DNA of 64,000 nucleotides from an uncultured Acetatifactor sp. Lineage in GTDB: Bacteria > Bacillota > Clostridia > Lachnospirales > Lachnospiraceae. Shown here in pieces: positions 24,860 through 33,581 of the stretch. Numbering within the stretch: position 1 is the stretch's first letter; every line of letters starts with the position of its first letter. The notes under the pieces were generated by a model. It had not been told where the DNA came from. It worked only from the letters and a program-made list of their open reading frames with translations, and made no database searches. Made by a program: the position numbers and the translations under genes. Where the stretch lies: assembly GCA_910584235.1 (NCBI GenBank), contig CAJTZD010000002.1:126574-190573 (forward strand), given 5' to 3'.

Positions 24860-25786
24860 ATGGCAGAGAAAGACATCACAGAGAAAGTCCTGATGTCATA
24901 TGCAGATGTATTCGCCGACTGCGTGAATGCCCTTGTGTATGATGGAAAGCAGAGACTGAGAGGGGAGGAGCTGCTGGCAGCGCCTACGGAAAGCTTCTAC
25001 TATGGAAAGGGAAAAATGCGCAACCAGTTCTGCGACAAGAGCTTCTACCGCATGGAGGGCAGGCAGAAAAAGGTGCAGTACATCATTGAGAACGAGACGC
25101 AGCTGAGCAGACGGCAGATCCTGCGGAAAGCATCCTACCAGGGCGGTGCTTACAGGGAACAGCTGGAGCAAAAGGAACCGGTATACCCGATTATCTGTAT
25201 AGTACTGGACTGGACATATAAGAGGAGCCGGATTCCGAGGAGGCTCCACCGCCTGATAGAGTGGACCGGGGTGTATCAGGAGGAGGCGGTGCTGGTGGAC
25301 GATATGAACCTGACGGTCTACCGTATGAGGAACCTGCCAGGGGAAATGCGAGAGAGGTTTACCAGCGACATGGGCTTTGTGGTGGACTACCTGAACGAGG
25401 GGAGCCTGGAGGGCCGCCGGGAACAGAAGATTATCCATGTGGAGGCGCTGTGCGGGATGATGGAGGCAGTCACCAAGGATCGGAGATTCACCGAGTTGGC
25501 AGGCAGACTGCTGGAAAGAGGAGAGAAAAAGGAGGGAGTGCGTATGTGCGAATATCTGGACATGCTGGAAGCGAGAGGACAGGAGCGAGGCGAGAAGATT
25601 GGACAGGAACGAGGCGAGAAGATTGGGCAGGAACGGGGAGAGAAGATTGGAGAGGAAAAAGGCGAAAACCGCTTCGCTAAACTGATAAACAAACTGATGG
25701 GGGAAAAGAAGTATAAAGAAATACAGGAAGTCTCGAACGACAAAGGAAGACGCCGGGAACTGTACCGGCAGTATGGCATTTTGTGA
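24860..25786 (+). CDS. Rpn-family (PD-(D/E)XK) putative transposase/nuclease
   Basis: 308 residues from the ATG at 24860 (ACAGGAGGTAGACAG upstream; an in-frame GTG at 24833 overlaps that site). The N-terminal two thirds resemble the recombination-promoting nuclease (Rpn/YhgA-like) family: DVFADCVNALVYDG start and an ENETQLS segment placed where the E-x-Q/K catalytic pair usually falls. The C-terminus has three 24-bp tandem repeats (25577-25648) coding QERGEKIG, a feature typical of this family, then a Lys-rich tail. Rpn proteins are linked to DNA cleavage, horizontal transfer and phage defence. It lies between the sortase and the surface protein genes. Confidence 0.8.
   Translation: MAEKDITEKVLMSYADVFADCVNALVYDGKQRLRGEELLAAPTESFYYGKGKMRNQFCDKSFYRMEGRQKKVQYIIENETQLSRRQILRKASYQGGAYREQLEQKEPVYPIICIVLDWTYKRSRIPRRLHRLIEWTGVYQEEAVLVDDMNLTVYRMRNLPGEMRERFTSDMGFVVDYLNEGSLEGRREQKIIHVEALCGMMEAVTKDRRFTELAGRLLERGEKKEGVRMCEYLDMLEARGQERGEKIGQERGEKIGQERGEKIGEEKGENRFAKLINKLMGEKKYKEIQEVSNDKGRRRELYRQYGIL
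25577..25648 (+). repeat. 24-bp tandem repeat in Rpn gene
   Basis: Three in-frame units (25577-25600, 25601-25624, 25625-25648) coding QERGEKIG, with few substitutions between units; a fourth, diverged unit follows (GEEKGEN). Copy number could vary by slippage. Confidence 0.85.
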
Positions 25787-25946
25787 ACAGGCGGCTGTAG
25801 TTGAGAAGCGTGGCATGAAAGGCAGCCTGACATCAATGAGGCGGGACGTCCCCGTCTCTTTTAATGGAAAGAAAGGGGCGGAATGCCCGGATCCTGTACG
25901 GAAAGGGACATTCAGGCAAGGAAAAAGCAAGGAAAAATTACCAGAT

Positions 25947-26215
25947 ATGACAAAAGCACTTGAAATTATTTCTAGATATAGTAAAATGATAAGGAAAGGC
26001 TGTTTGTTGGTTTGAAGACAGAAAATGCAGACGTTCCTGTCGGCATTTGGAAATTATTGCCGGAAAAGAATAAAAAGCTAATCGAATGGGTAATAAAAGA
26101 CGATATATACATAGATTACCCTTTAATATCGTATTTCTAAGATATGGATAGAGGCAGGCGTCAGGGGAGAGCCGGACGTTTTGCGGCAGTAATGCAAAAA
26201 ATCGCGGAGGAGTAA
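25947..26215 (+). pseudogene. Decayed second sortase B locus
   Basis: Three pieces match the intact sortase locus at 23.3-24.6 kb in order. (1) 25947-26000: leader with TTGAAA-16-TAAAAT (25960-25987), readable as MTKALEIISRYSKMIRKG versus MNRAKGLEILNEYSRIRRN. (2) about 26018-26140: WKLLPEKNKKLIEWVIKDD, IYIDYPLISYF then stop, versus LLLKNRKLIGWVKIDDTYIDYPVM. (3) about 26162-26215: GRFAAVMQKIAEE then stop, versus GRFVVVAKKISE at the end of the intact enzyme. The N-terminal domain, membrane helix and the block with catalytic His and Cys are missing. It retains a promoter that may now serve the LRR gene starting at 26221. Confidence 0.8.
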
Positions 26216-26220
26216 CGAAG

Positions 26221-29200
26221 ATGAGCAAAACTGTGAAGAAGAAAAGCAGAAGAATGTGGAGAACGGTGAGGAAGACATTGGGGACCTTGTTTCTGGTGTC
26301 TGCTCTTGTGATAGCGGCGATTCCGGTGGATGGGCTGCGGGCGGCTAATGGGACGAGTACAGGGAGTGATGGAGACGGAAGAGATAATAAATATTCATGG
26401 ATTCCGGAGTGCGAGGTCCCGAGTATCAAAGATATTGAGGGAGGAAATCCGCAGATATATGTGGATAGGGATCAGAACCTTGAGTTTGTCTATGGTAAGA
26501 TTGCGAACAACTGGTATGTTATCATAACAGGCTATAACGGGGGCTTGGTGACAGAGGGAACATTAACGATTCCGGATGAAATATCGGCTTATAAACGGTA
26601 TAATCCCAATCAGGGCGGAACCGGGTATGCGGCTGTGGGACGAATGGGCAACTTCCTCTTTTATCGGGCGACTGTGCAGAATACTTACCATGGAGTGGCT
26701 AATTTGGATAATGCCACCTTGGTAGATTTAGTAAAAAAGTCTAATCCAAATAATAAATTCGTAAAAAAAATAAGCGATGTAGAAGAAACAACAACTACGC
26801 CGGACGGGGTAGAGGTTGGGACAGGAAAATATACTGTAGTTTTGGAGGAAGAGACAGGGTTTTTCCTACCCTGTTATTCAAATCAAGAAGCGGTCTGGGG
26901 AGAGCTTCCCGATTCAAGAATATATTATGATTCGGGTCATCCAACGGGTGATGATGTTCCGGACAGTACGGATCCGGCAAATCCATACCATGATAAATTT
27001 ATATCAGTAGAAGGGGATCTGGATCATCAGCATGTCGAAAAAGTAAAAGTAGACTACATTGCAAAAGAGTATTGGAATAGTACCGGGAGTGGATCGAGTA
27101 GTACCACGGGTGACTGGACGCTTATAGGGCAAAATAACCGGGAACAGGGGGTTTTTGCAAAAGAAACAAACTTCTCAAGAGTAGTGCTGGGAAAGAACTT
27201 AAGCGGTGTCGGTAATTATGCATTCTATGCGACCGGTATTACTGAGATAACTTTTACAAATGCACTGCGTACCATTGGAGAGGGAGCATTTAGAGGATGT
27301 ACGAAGCTAGATTCCGTTAATCTGGTTACATTGGAAGATCAGGAAACCAGCCTGACAGATATCTGCGCTTATGCGTTCCAGGATTGTACGAATTTGAAGA
27401 GATTCGACGTACCCTGGTCTGTGGATACTATTGGCGACGGTGTGTTTTTAGGCTGTAGTGCACTTGAAGAGGTTCAAATGTGTAATACTGGCGTCAGGCT
27501 AGAGCATGTAGGGTTGGATGTATTCCGCGGCTGTACATCTCTGAAATCGCTGACTTTTCCGCAGACGTGCAAAGAACCTATGTATTTGTCATCCTTTGCG
27601 GGCTGTACTGCGCTACAGTTTATCTGTGCCAAAGCGCCTGAGCTGACATTTATGGATGATGCCGGAACTACTTATGCCCAGTTCAAGGCATCTGTGAGCA
27701 ATGAGTTCTATTTTGAAGGACAGGAAAATTCCAAGCTGCAGGAAATGTGCAGGGATCCAAAGGGCACTTGTCATACGGATTGTACAGATACGTATTTTGC
27801 ATTTAGCTATATAGACAGCAATTTTGTACAAAAGGGCCTCTACGAGCTTACCATGAAAGATCCTCAAACGACCGGGCGAAATATTTTTGTGGTAACAAAG
27901 AATAATGAACTGGACCAATATATTCCCCAGGGAGATGTGAAGAGCCTTACGATTCCGGCAAAGATAGGACCTTATAGCATTAAAACTATCAGAGGTCGTT
28001 CCGGCGATACGGAGGGAGCCTTTGCAAATCTCTGTAATCTGCAGACGGTTGTGATACCGAACACCGTGGAAGCGGTGGGGGACTATGCATTTGTAGGCTG
28101 CCATAATCTGACCAGTGTGATATTTGACGGCTTTAATGTGGATAAAGACGTACCGGACAATATTGAGATTGGGAGAAATGCGTTCCAGACACAGGAGTGG
28201 ACTAAATACGAAGGACATTTAAATGGCGATAAAGTGGAAAATGCCCCGGATAACACCCCTAAGAATAAGTTGGCTTTTATAGGTCCTGTATCTGCTAACT
28301 TTAATCCTTTCAAGTATGCTATGAGTGCTGCAGGCGCTTATAATAACGGCTCGCAGACACCAAGCTATATTACTTATTATACAGGCTGGCCCTATAATCT
28401 TAAGATAGAGTATGCTGCAAACAATGAAAGTAAGCTGAAAGACTTTCCTGCGTTAAGTGAATTGTCAACTTATGCTGCCTCAGGCACTCCACTTGATTAT
28501 TACTACAATTTTATTGAGGGCAATAAGCAGTATGCTGAGGCATTGAAGACTGCAAAGGGGAAATATGACGCGAATGGGTTGGACGGATTAACGCCCAATG
28601 AGCAGACAGCCATTAACGCCGCGTTAAATGTTACGATTCCTGATGGGATTACGTCTATTGAAGATGGATTGTTCTACAATAAAGGTGTATTTAATCAGAA
28701 AGAAATGACAGTCACTGCTTACAGCAGTCTGAAAGAGATTAAAAGCGGCACCTATGAGAATGAAAAGCTTAAACCGAGAACGGGAACCTTTGCAGGATGT
28801 GAATATTTGAAAGGCATCAATCTGTGGCCTGGAAGCGGTGTGGCCGGTACAGTGATAGGCGATTCCGCATTTGAAAACTGTACAAGACTTGAGCAGGCTT
28901 CCATTGACGACAATAGCCAGCTGGGAGTATGTCCTTTTTACGGATGTGATAAACTGACGAATGTGAATTTCGGGAGTAATCCTACCCATTATATTTGTAA
29001 GGATTCCATTATTTATGCTGCGGACAATGATGGTAATTTAACGGTGATTCTGGAATGCCTTGGAGGGAAGACAGGATATATTGAGCCGGGGGATCTGGAG
29101 GGAGTCACTGCACTGCGGAATGGGGCCTTTAAAGGAAGCAATGTGGAACAGATAGATTTGGCCAAGACCACAGTGACCACTATTCCGCCCGAAACTTTTG

Positions 29201-31362
29201 CGGATACGCCGGGACTTCGCAGACTGCTGTTTCCTTCCACGCTTACAACGATTGGACAAAATGCTTTTAAGGGCAGCGCAGTAAACTATATTTTCGCGTC
29301 TAATGCATCCAACAGCTTAGTGCCTGCGTTTATTGATATGACAGCCTTTGACGGACTGGTGAAGCCGGATGGCAGTGAGCGGACAGACTACAGCGAAGTG
29401 ACTTGGGTGTGTGAGGAAGGGACCAAGGGAGAAGAAATAGGTGTCAATAAGCGGTTTACGATTAAGCATGCGGCGGGAGATGCCATATGGACCGTTACAT
29501 TCTGGGACTGGAACAGTGACAGGGGACAGAATGTGGAAGTGAGCAGCGCAAGCGTTGAAACCGGAGATTATGTTCTTGACCTCCCGGAGCCTGCCGGCAG
29601 AGACGGCATGGTATTTCAGGGGTGGAAAGTTCGGGGGAGCGGAGACGATTTCACTAACAGATATCCTGTAACTCAGGATATGGATGTGGAGGCAAGCTAT
29701 GGGGTTGCTCCGCCCGACTATGGCAAAGTGGTGGTAAGTTTTCTGGACTATGACGGGACCTTGATAAAGAAAGTGTCTGTGGAGCCTGGAACGGACATGA
29801 CAACGCATGAGGAATACAAAGATTTGATACCATCTCCCAAAAGAGAGGGCTTTGAGTTTATTGGATGGGATCGCCCCCTTACAAATATTACGGCTAATTT
29901 AGAGGTGATGGCACAGTACGATCCATTGGTGGAGGGGCAGTGCCTAGTGCGTTACTTGGTAGACGGAACTGTGTTTCACCAGATGAGGGTAATGGCTGGA
30001 GATCAGGCAGCATCCATTGTACCGCCAACTGTTGCAGGGAAAGTCTTTGATCGTTGGATGCCTGCGCTGGGTGTTGTCACAAAGGACACGGACTATTATG
30101 CGATTTTTAAAGATGACAATGGTAACCAGGGAGGAAACTCAGGAAGCGGAAATAATCCGGGTGGACCCGACGGCCCGGCCGAGGGCCAGCATACCTTACA
30201 GGTGCAAGGCGGAAGCGGTTCCGGATATTATGCAAAGGACGAGCAGATCGTCATAACGGCCAATCCCCCCGCCGATGGCATGGAATTCAGCGGCTGGGAT
30301 GTGAGTCCTGCGGATACAGTCATCGTAGACAAGACCCGCGCTACTACGATAATCACTATGCCGGATAAAGATGTGGCAGTCATAGCGAATTATAAGGCCA
30401 AGAACGGCGTCACCGGAAGCGGCAATACCGGCAGCGGCAACGGAGTCCGCCATACCCTCCAGGTCCGCGGCGGCAGCGGTTCCGGCTACTATGCGGCAGG
30501 CGAGCAGATTATCATTACGGCGGATGAGCCTGCAAGAGGGCAGGTCTTCAGCGGCTGGACAGTGAGTCCTGCCAACACGGTAGTGACGGACAAAACTCTT
30601 TCAGCGATTATCATTACCATGCCCAACAATGACGTGGCGCTTATCGCAAACTACAAGGCCAGGTCAACCAGCGGTACCACAGTGACCGGCAGCAGTTCCA
30701 ATACGAACTCAAACCGTCCCGGCACAAGCATAGGGACAGTGGGCGGCGGTACAACCGTAGTCATTGATAAGAACGGCCTGTCCAATACAGGCGTGGTCTC
30801 CGCTACGGTGAACGGCTCTTCCGATAACTTTACGATTAAGATCACGGAGAGTACAAGCGCAACGGAAGCCGTCCTGAGGGCATTGCAGGCTGAGTATGGA
30901 AACCTTGACAATCTCAAATATTTCCCCATGGATATCTCGCTCTATGATTCCACAGGGAATACAAAGATAACGGATACCACGGGGCTGTCGGTGAGCATTA
31001 CACTGCCGCTGCCGGATTCGCTGATCACCTATGCGGGTAACAATAAGGTGGCCGGCGTGGTGAATGACAGGCTGGATAAGCTGACGCCCAGGTTTACTAC
31101 CATTAACGGCGTGCCTTGCATCACCTTTACCGCAGAACATTTTTCACCTTATGTGATTTATGTGGATCTCACGAATCTGTCGGATGGTACGATTTCCGAC
31201 AATACGCCTACCACGGGAGACGGTATCCATCCTAAGTGGTTCCTGTCCATTGGCCTGGCCTGCCTGTCGTTCGTCATGTTTATGATAAAGGATAACAAGG
31301 GCGGTTCGCGGAATAAGGGCGCTTCCAGGAAGCAGAAAGTGGCAGTGAAAGTAAGGAACTAA
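26221..31362 (+). CDS. Large BspA-type LRR surface protein, sortase substrate
   Basis: 1713 residues. Signal peptide at 1-41 (basic start, then LGTLFLVSALVIAAIPV). A long N-terminal half has scattered BspA/LRR_5 repeats (for example GNYAFYATGITEITFTNALR then TIGEGAFRGCTKLDSV; TLTTIGQNAFKGS). Then three InlB B-repeat-like units (about 1090-1295), two 87-residue tandem beta repeats (about 1323 and 1411: HTLQVQGGSGSGYYAKDEQI / HTLQVRGGSGSGYYAAGEQI), a Ser/Thr-rich region, and a C-terminal sorting signal: TPTTGDGIHPKW, membrane helix, basic tail. BspA proteins often act in adhesion or host binding. The intact sortase B 1.6 kb upstream is the obvious anchor enzyme. Start ATG follows CGGAGGAGTAACGAAG. 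Confidence 0.9.
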   Translation: MSKTVKKKSRRMWRTVRKTLGTLFLVSALVIAAIPVDGLRAANGTSTGSDGDGRDNKYSWIPECEVPSIKDIEGGNPQIYVDRDQNLEFVYGKIANNWYVIITGYNGGLVTEGTLTIPDEISAYKRYNPNQGGTGYAAVGRMGNFLFYRATVQNTYHGVANLDNATLVDLVKKSNPNNKFVKKISDVEETTTTPDGVEVGTGKYTVVLEEETGFFLPCYSNQEAVWGELPDSRIYYDSGHPTGDDVPDSTDPANPYHDKFISVEGDLDHQHVEKVKVDYIAKEYWNSTGSGSSSTTGDWTLIGQNNREQGVFAKETNFSRVVLGKNLSGVGNYAFYATGITEITFTNALRTIGEGAFRGCTKLDSVNLVTLEDQETSLTDICAYAFQDCTNLKRFDVPWSVDTIGDGVFLGCSALEEVQMCNTGVRLEHVGLDVFRGCTSLKSLTFPQTCKEPMYLSSFAGCTALQFICAKAPELTFMDDAGTTYAQFKASVSNEFYFEGQENSKLQEMCRDPKGTCHTDCTDTYFAFSYIDSNFVQKGLYELTMKDPQTTGRNIFVVTKNNELDQYIPQGDVKSLTIPAKIGPYSIKTIRGRSGDTEGAFANLCNLQTVVIPNTVEAVGDYAFVGCHNLTSVIFDGFNVDKDVPDNIEIGRNAFQTQEWTKYEGHLNGDKVENAPDNTPKNKLAFIGPVSANFNPFKYAMSAAGAYNNGSQTPSYITYYTGWPYNLKIEYAANNESKLKDFPALSELSTYAASGTPLDYYYNFIEGNKQYAEALKTAKGKYDANGLDGLTPNEQTAINAALNVTIPDGITSIEDGLFYNKGVFNQKEMTVTAYSSLKEIKSGTYENEKLKPRTGTFAGCEYLKGINLWPGSGVAGTVIGDSAFENCTRLEQASIDDNSQLGVCPFYGCDKLTNVNFGSNPTHYICKDSIIYAADNDGNLTVILECLGGKTGYIEPGDLEGVTALRNGAFKGSNVEQIDLAKTTVTTIPPETFADTPGLRRLLFPSTLTTIGQNAFKGSAVNYIFASNASNSLVPAFIDMTAFDGLVKPDGSERTDYSEVTWVCEEGTKGEEIGVNKRFTIKHAAGDAIWTVTFWDWNSDRGQNVEVSSASVETGDYVLDLPEPAGRDGMVFQGWKVRGSGDDFTNRYPVTQDMDVEASYGVAPPDYGKVVVSFLDYDGTLIKKVSVEPGTDMTTHEEYKDLIPSPKREGFEFIGWDRPLTNITANLEVMAQYDPLVEGQCLVRYLVDGTVFHQMRVMAGDQAASIVPPTVAGKVFDRWMPALGVVTKDTDYYAIFKDDNGNQGGNSGSGNNPGGPDGPAEGQHTLQVQGGSGSGYYAKDEQIVITANPPADGMEFSGWDVSPADTVIVDKTRATTIITMPDKDVAVIANYKAKNGVTGSGNTGSGNGVRHTLQVRGGSGSGYYAAGEQIIITADEPARGQVFSGWTVSPANTVVTDKTLSAIIITMPNNDVALIANYKARSTSGTTVTGSSSNTNSNRPGTSIGTVGGGTTVVIDKNGLSNTGVVSATVNGSSDNFTIKITESTSATEAVLRALQAEYGNLDNLKYFPMDISLYDSTGNTKITDTTGLSVSITLPLPDSLITYAGNNKVAGVVNDRLDKLTPRFTTINGVPCITFTAEHFSPYVIYVDLTNLSDGTISDNTPTTGDGIHPKWFLSIGLACLSFVMFMIKDNKGGSRNKGASRKQKVAVKVRN

Positions 31363-31379
31363 CGTCGAAAGGAAAACAT

Positions 31380-33386
31380 ATGAGAGGGAAAAAGCGTCTT
31401 TTAGGTGCTTTGCTGACAGCAGCGGCACTGATAATCATGCAGGTTCCTGGATTGGAAGCAGATGCGTCAACATCTGCTTCCGGTTTTCAAATGGATGGAA
31501 GTACGCTGACCAGGTATCGGGGCACGGAGAAGAATGTATCGATTCCTGCTACGGTGCAGACCATCGGTCAGGGTGCTTTCGAGGACAATTTGAATATTGA
31601 GCTGGTGGTGGTACCGAATTCCGTGAAGCGGATTGAGGCATATGCTTTCTGGGGCTGTGACAATCTGGATACGGTGGTATTGGGAAAAGGCCTCAGCGAG
31701 GTGGGCGAATACGCCTTTACCAACTGTACGGGTCTGGAGCAGATAGCGATCCCCTCTACGGCGACTTCCATAGGATCGGAAGCTTTCAAAGACTGTGTCA
31801 ATCTGAAAGACATTACGATTCCGCCGGAGACCGTAAATATTGCGGAATCAGCTTTTGACGGCTGCTATCAGCTTACTATCCATTATGAAGAGGGAAGCGC
31901 CGCTGAGGAGTATGCGAAAGCGTTCTATGAGCGGCAAAAAGAAATGCCGGGATATGTGGAAAGTACGCCTGCGCCTGTTCCTCCTGAGAAGACAGACCCC
32001 ATTGCCACGCCTGCCCCGGAGGAGACGCCGGTGCCGACCCAGGCTCCGGCGGAAGAGGGTACTTTGCTGGGAACTACCCATATCGTGGGGAACAGGGCAG
32101 TGCTCTTTATGGACAGTATGAAGATGCAGGTATTCGGCGGAGGGGGAAATCAGAATACTTCAGGAGAGGCGGGAGAAGCTGTACCTGGAAGCGGCGGGAC
32201 ACAGGAGCCTGTGCAGGGCGGTTCCGGTGCGGACAGTAAAATTCCAAAGTATCGGATTGTAGACGGAAAAGCAGTGGCGGATCAGGCATATTACCGCAAC
32301 GGAAATCTAAGTGATGTGGCTTTGCCGGACGGAATTTTGGAGATAGGGGAATTTGCCTTTGCCAGAAGCTCCCTGACCTCTGTCGAAATACCGCAGGGGA
32401 CAGAAGTTATTTCCTACGGCGCCTTTTATCATTGCGGCCAGTTGGCCGAAGTGGAGCTGCCGGACAGCGTTATGTGTGTAGAGCCCAAAGCATTCGAGCA
32501 TACCCTGTGGATGGACGGCTTTCTGGCCGGCGGAAGCTCCGGGGAGGGAGAGGGCAGCGCCGAGACAGGAGATTTTTTAATAACGGGCGGTGTCCTGGCG
32601 GCATACAGAGGGAACTCTTCTGAGGTGACGGTTCCGGAGGGCGTGCGTGTGATTGCCGGAGAAGTATTCAGGGATCATGAGGAAATTGAGCGCGTGGAGC
32701 TGCCGGACAGCTTGCTGGTGGCCGGTGAGGGCGCGTTTGAGGGATGCACAAATTTAAAGGAGATCGTCCTTGGAGATAATGTATCGGAAATAAAGGACAG
32801 GGCTTTCCTGGGCAATGCCATGACCGAAATCACACTTCCTGCGTCTGTGAAGAAAATAGGGCTTCAGGCTTTCGGGAATACCGTACTTGCTTATGAAAAC
32901 GGGGAAGCAGAGTATACTTATGAGACTTCAGCCACGAGGCTTGCCAATGAATCTTACCGTGTGTATGACGGAACGGAAGAGGGAGAGCCGGGCGTAACGG
33001 TGCAAGGCCTGGACGGGGCAGCGGCCACATTGTCGGAAGCTGCCAGAAGCTATGTTCTGACTGTGGAGCTGCCGGAGGACGTAAGCAGGATGGAAAGTGC
33101 TTATCAGCGTGCTTTCCGGAGCGGCATTCCGGAGAACATGGTCATTTACGACTTGACCCTGACGGACGCAAGCGGGATTCCGCTGACCAAGCTGGGAAGT
33201 CAGGCTCTTGAGCTGGAGCTGCCCGTACCGGAGGCTTTGCGCGGACACGGGCTCCGGGCAGCGGTGCTGGATCGAAACGGCCAGATGAAATCAGTGGCCG
33301 TGGAAAGGACCGCATTGGATGACGGAGATGTCTTGTATATTGATCTGGACTATGTGTCTATGATTGGGATTTGGAGTACAGATTAG
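31380..33386 (+). CDS. Secreted BspA-type LRR protein without anchor
   Basis: 668 residues; signal peptide (1-29, RLLGALLTAAALIIMQVPG) then two blocks of LRR_5/BspA repeats (about 35-180 and 295-500; motifs such as IGQGAFEDNLNIELVVVPNS, VGEYAFTNCTGLEQIAIPS). A Pro/Thr/Ala-rich linker (TPAPVPPEKTDPIATPAPEE) and a Gly-rich segment separate them. The C-terminal about 150 residues form another domain without a sorting motif or membrane helix, so it is probably secreted or non-covalently held. It begins 17 bases after the larger LRR gene, likely the same operon. Confidence 0.88.
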   Translation: MRGKKRLLGALLTAAALIIMQVPGLEADASTSASGFQMDGSTLTRYRGTEKNVSIPATVQTIGQGAFEDNLNIELVVVPNSVKRIEAYAFWGCDNLDTVVLGKGLSEVGEYAFTNCTGLEQIAIPSTATSIGSEAFKDCVNLKDITIPPETVNIAESAFDGCYQLTIHYEEGSAAEEYAKAFYERQKEMPGYVESTPAPVPPEKTDPIATPAPEETPVPTQAPAEEGTLLGTTHIVGNRAVLFMDSMKMQVFGGGGNQNTSGEAGEAVPGSGGTQEPVQGGSGADSKIPKYRIVDGKAVADQAYYRNGNLSDVALPDGILEIGEFAFARSSLTSVEIPQGTEVISYGAFYHCGQLAEVELPDSVMCVEPKAFEHTLWMDGFLAGGSSGEGEGSAETGDFLITGGVLAAYRGNSSEVTVPEGVRVIAGEVFRDHEEIERVELPDSLLVAGEGAFEGCTNLKEIVLGDNVSEIKDRAFLGNAMTEITLPASVKKIGLQAFGNTVLAYENGEAEYTYETSATRLANESYRVYDGTEEGEPGVTVQGLDGAAATLSEAARSYVLTVELPEDVSRMESAYQRAFRSGIPENMVIYDLTLTDASGIPLTKLGSQALELELPVPEALRGHGLRAAVLDRNGQMKSVAVERTALDDGDVLYIDLDYVSMIGIWSTD

Positions 33387-33411
33387 GGAAGAAATATCAG
33401 TTTTGCCGAGA

Positions 33412-33453
33412 GGGGCTGTCGGCCGGGAATGCTATCCTGCCACAGTCCTTTTT
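33412..33453 (+). terminator. Terminator after the LRR operon
   Basis: Stem GGGGCTGTCGGC ... GCCACAGTCC followed by TTTTTC. A TACAAT box at 33513-33518 with a weak -35 (TAGAAA) may start the next transcript. Confidence 0.7.
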
Positions 33454-33581
33454 CTTGTACAGAAAATCTCAAATCGATGAAAATCTGGTAGAAACAGGTT
33501 CCTTTATGTGCTACAATGTAAGTAAATTTGAATAACTCTTAGATAGTATCTATGGCAGAGTAATGCAGGAAGGATAGCCGG

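Noticed and set aside
25773..26015. 80-codon forward frame between Rpn and LRR genes
   Set aside because: No ribosome site; the region is better explained by the decayed sortase leader.
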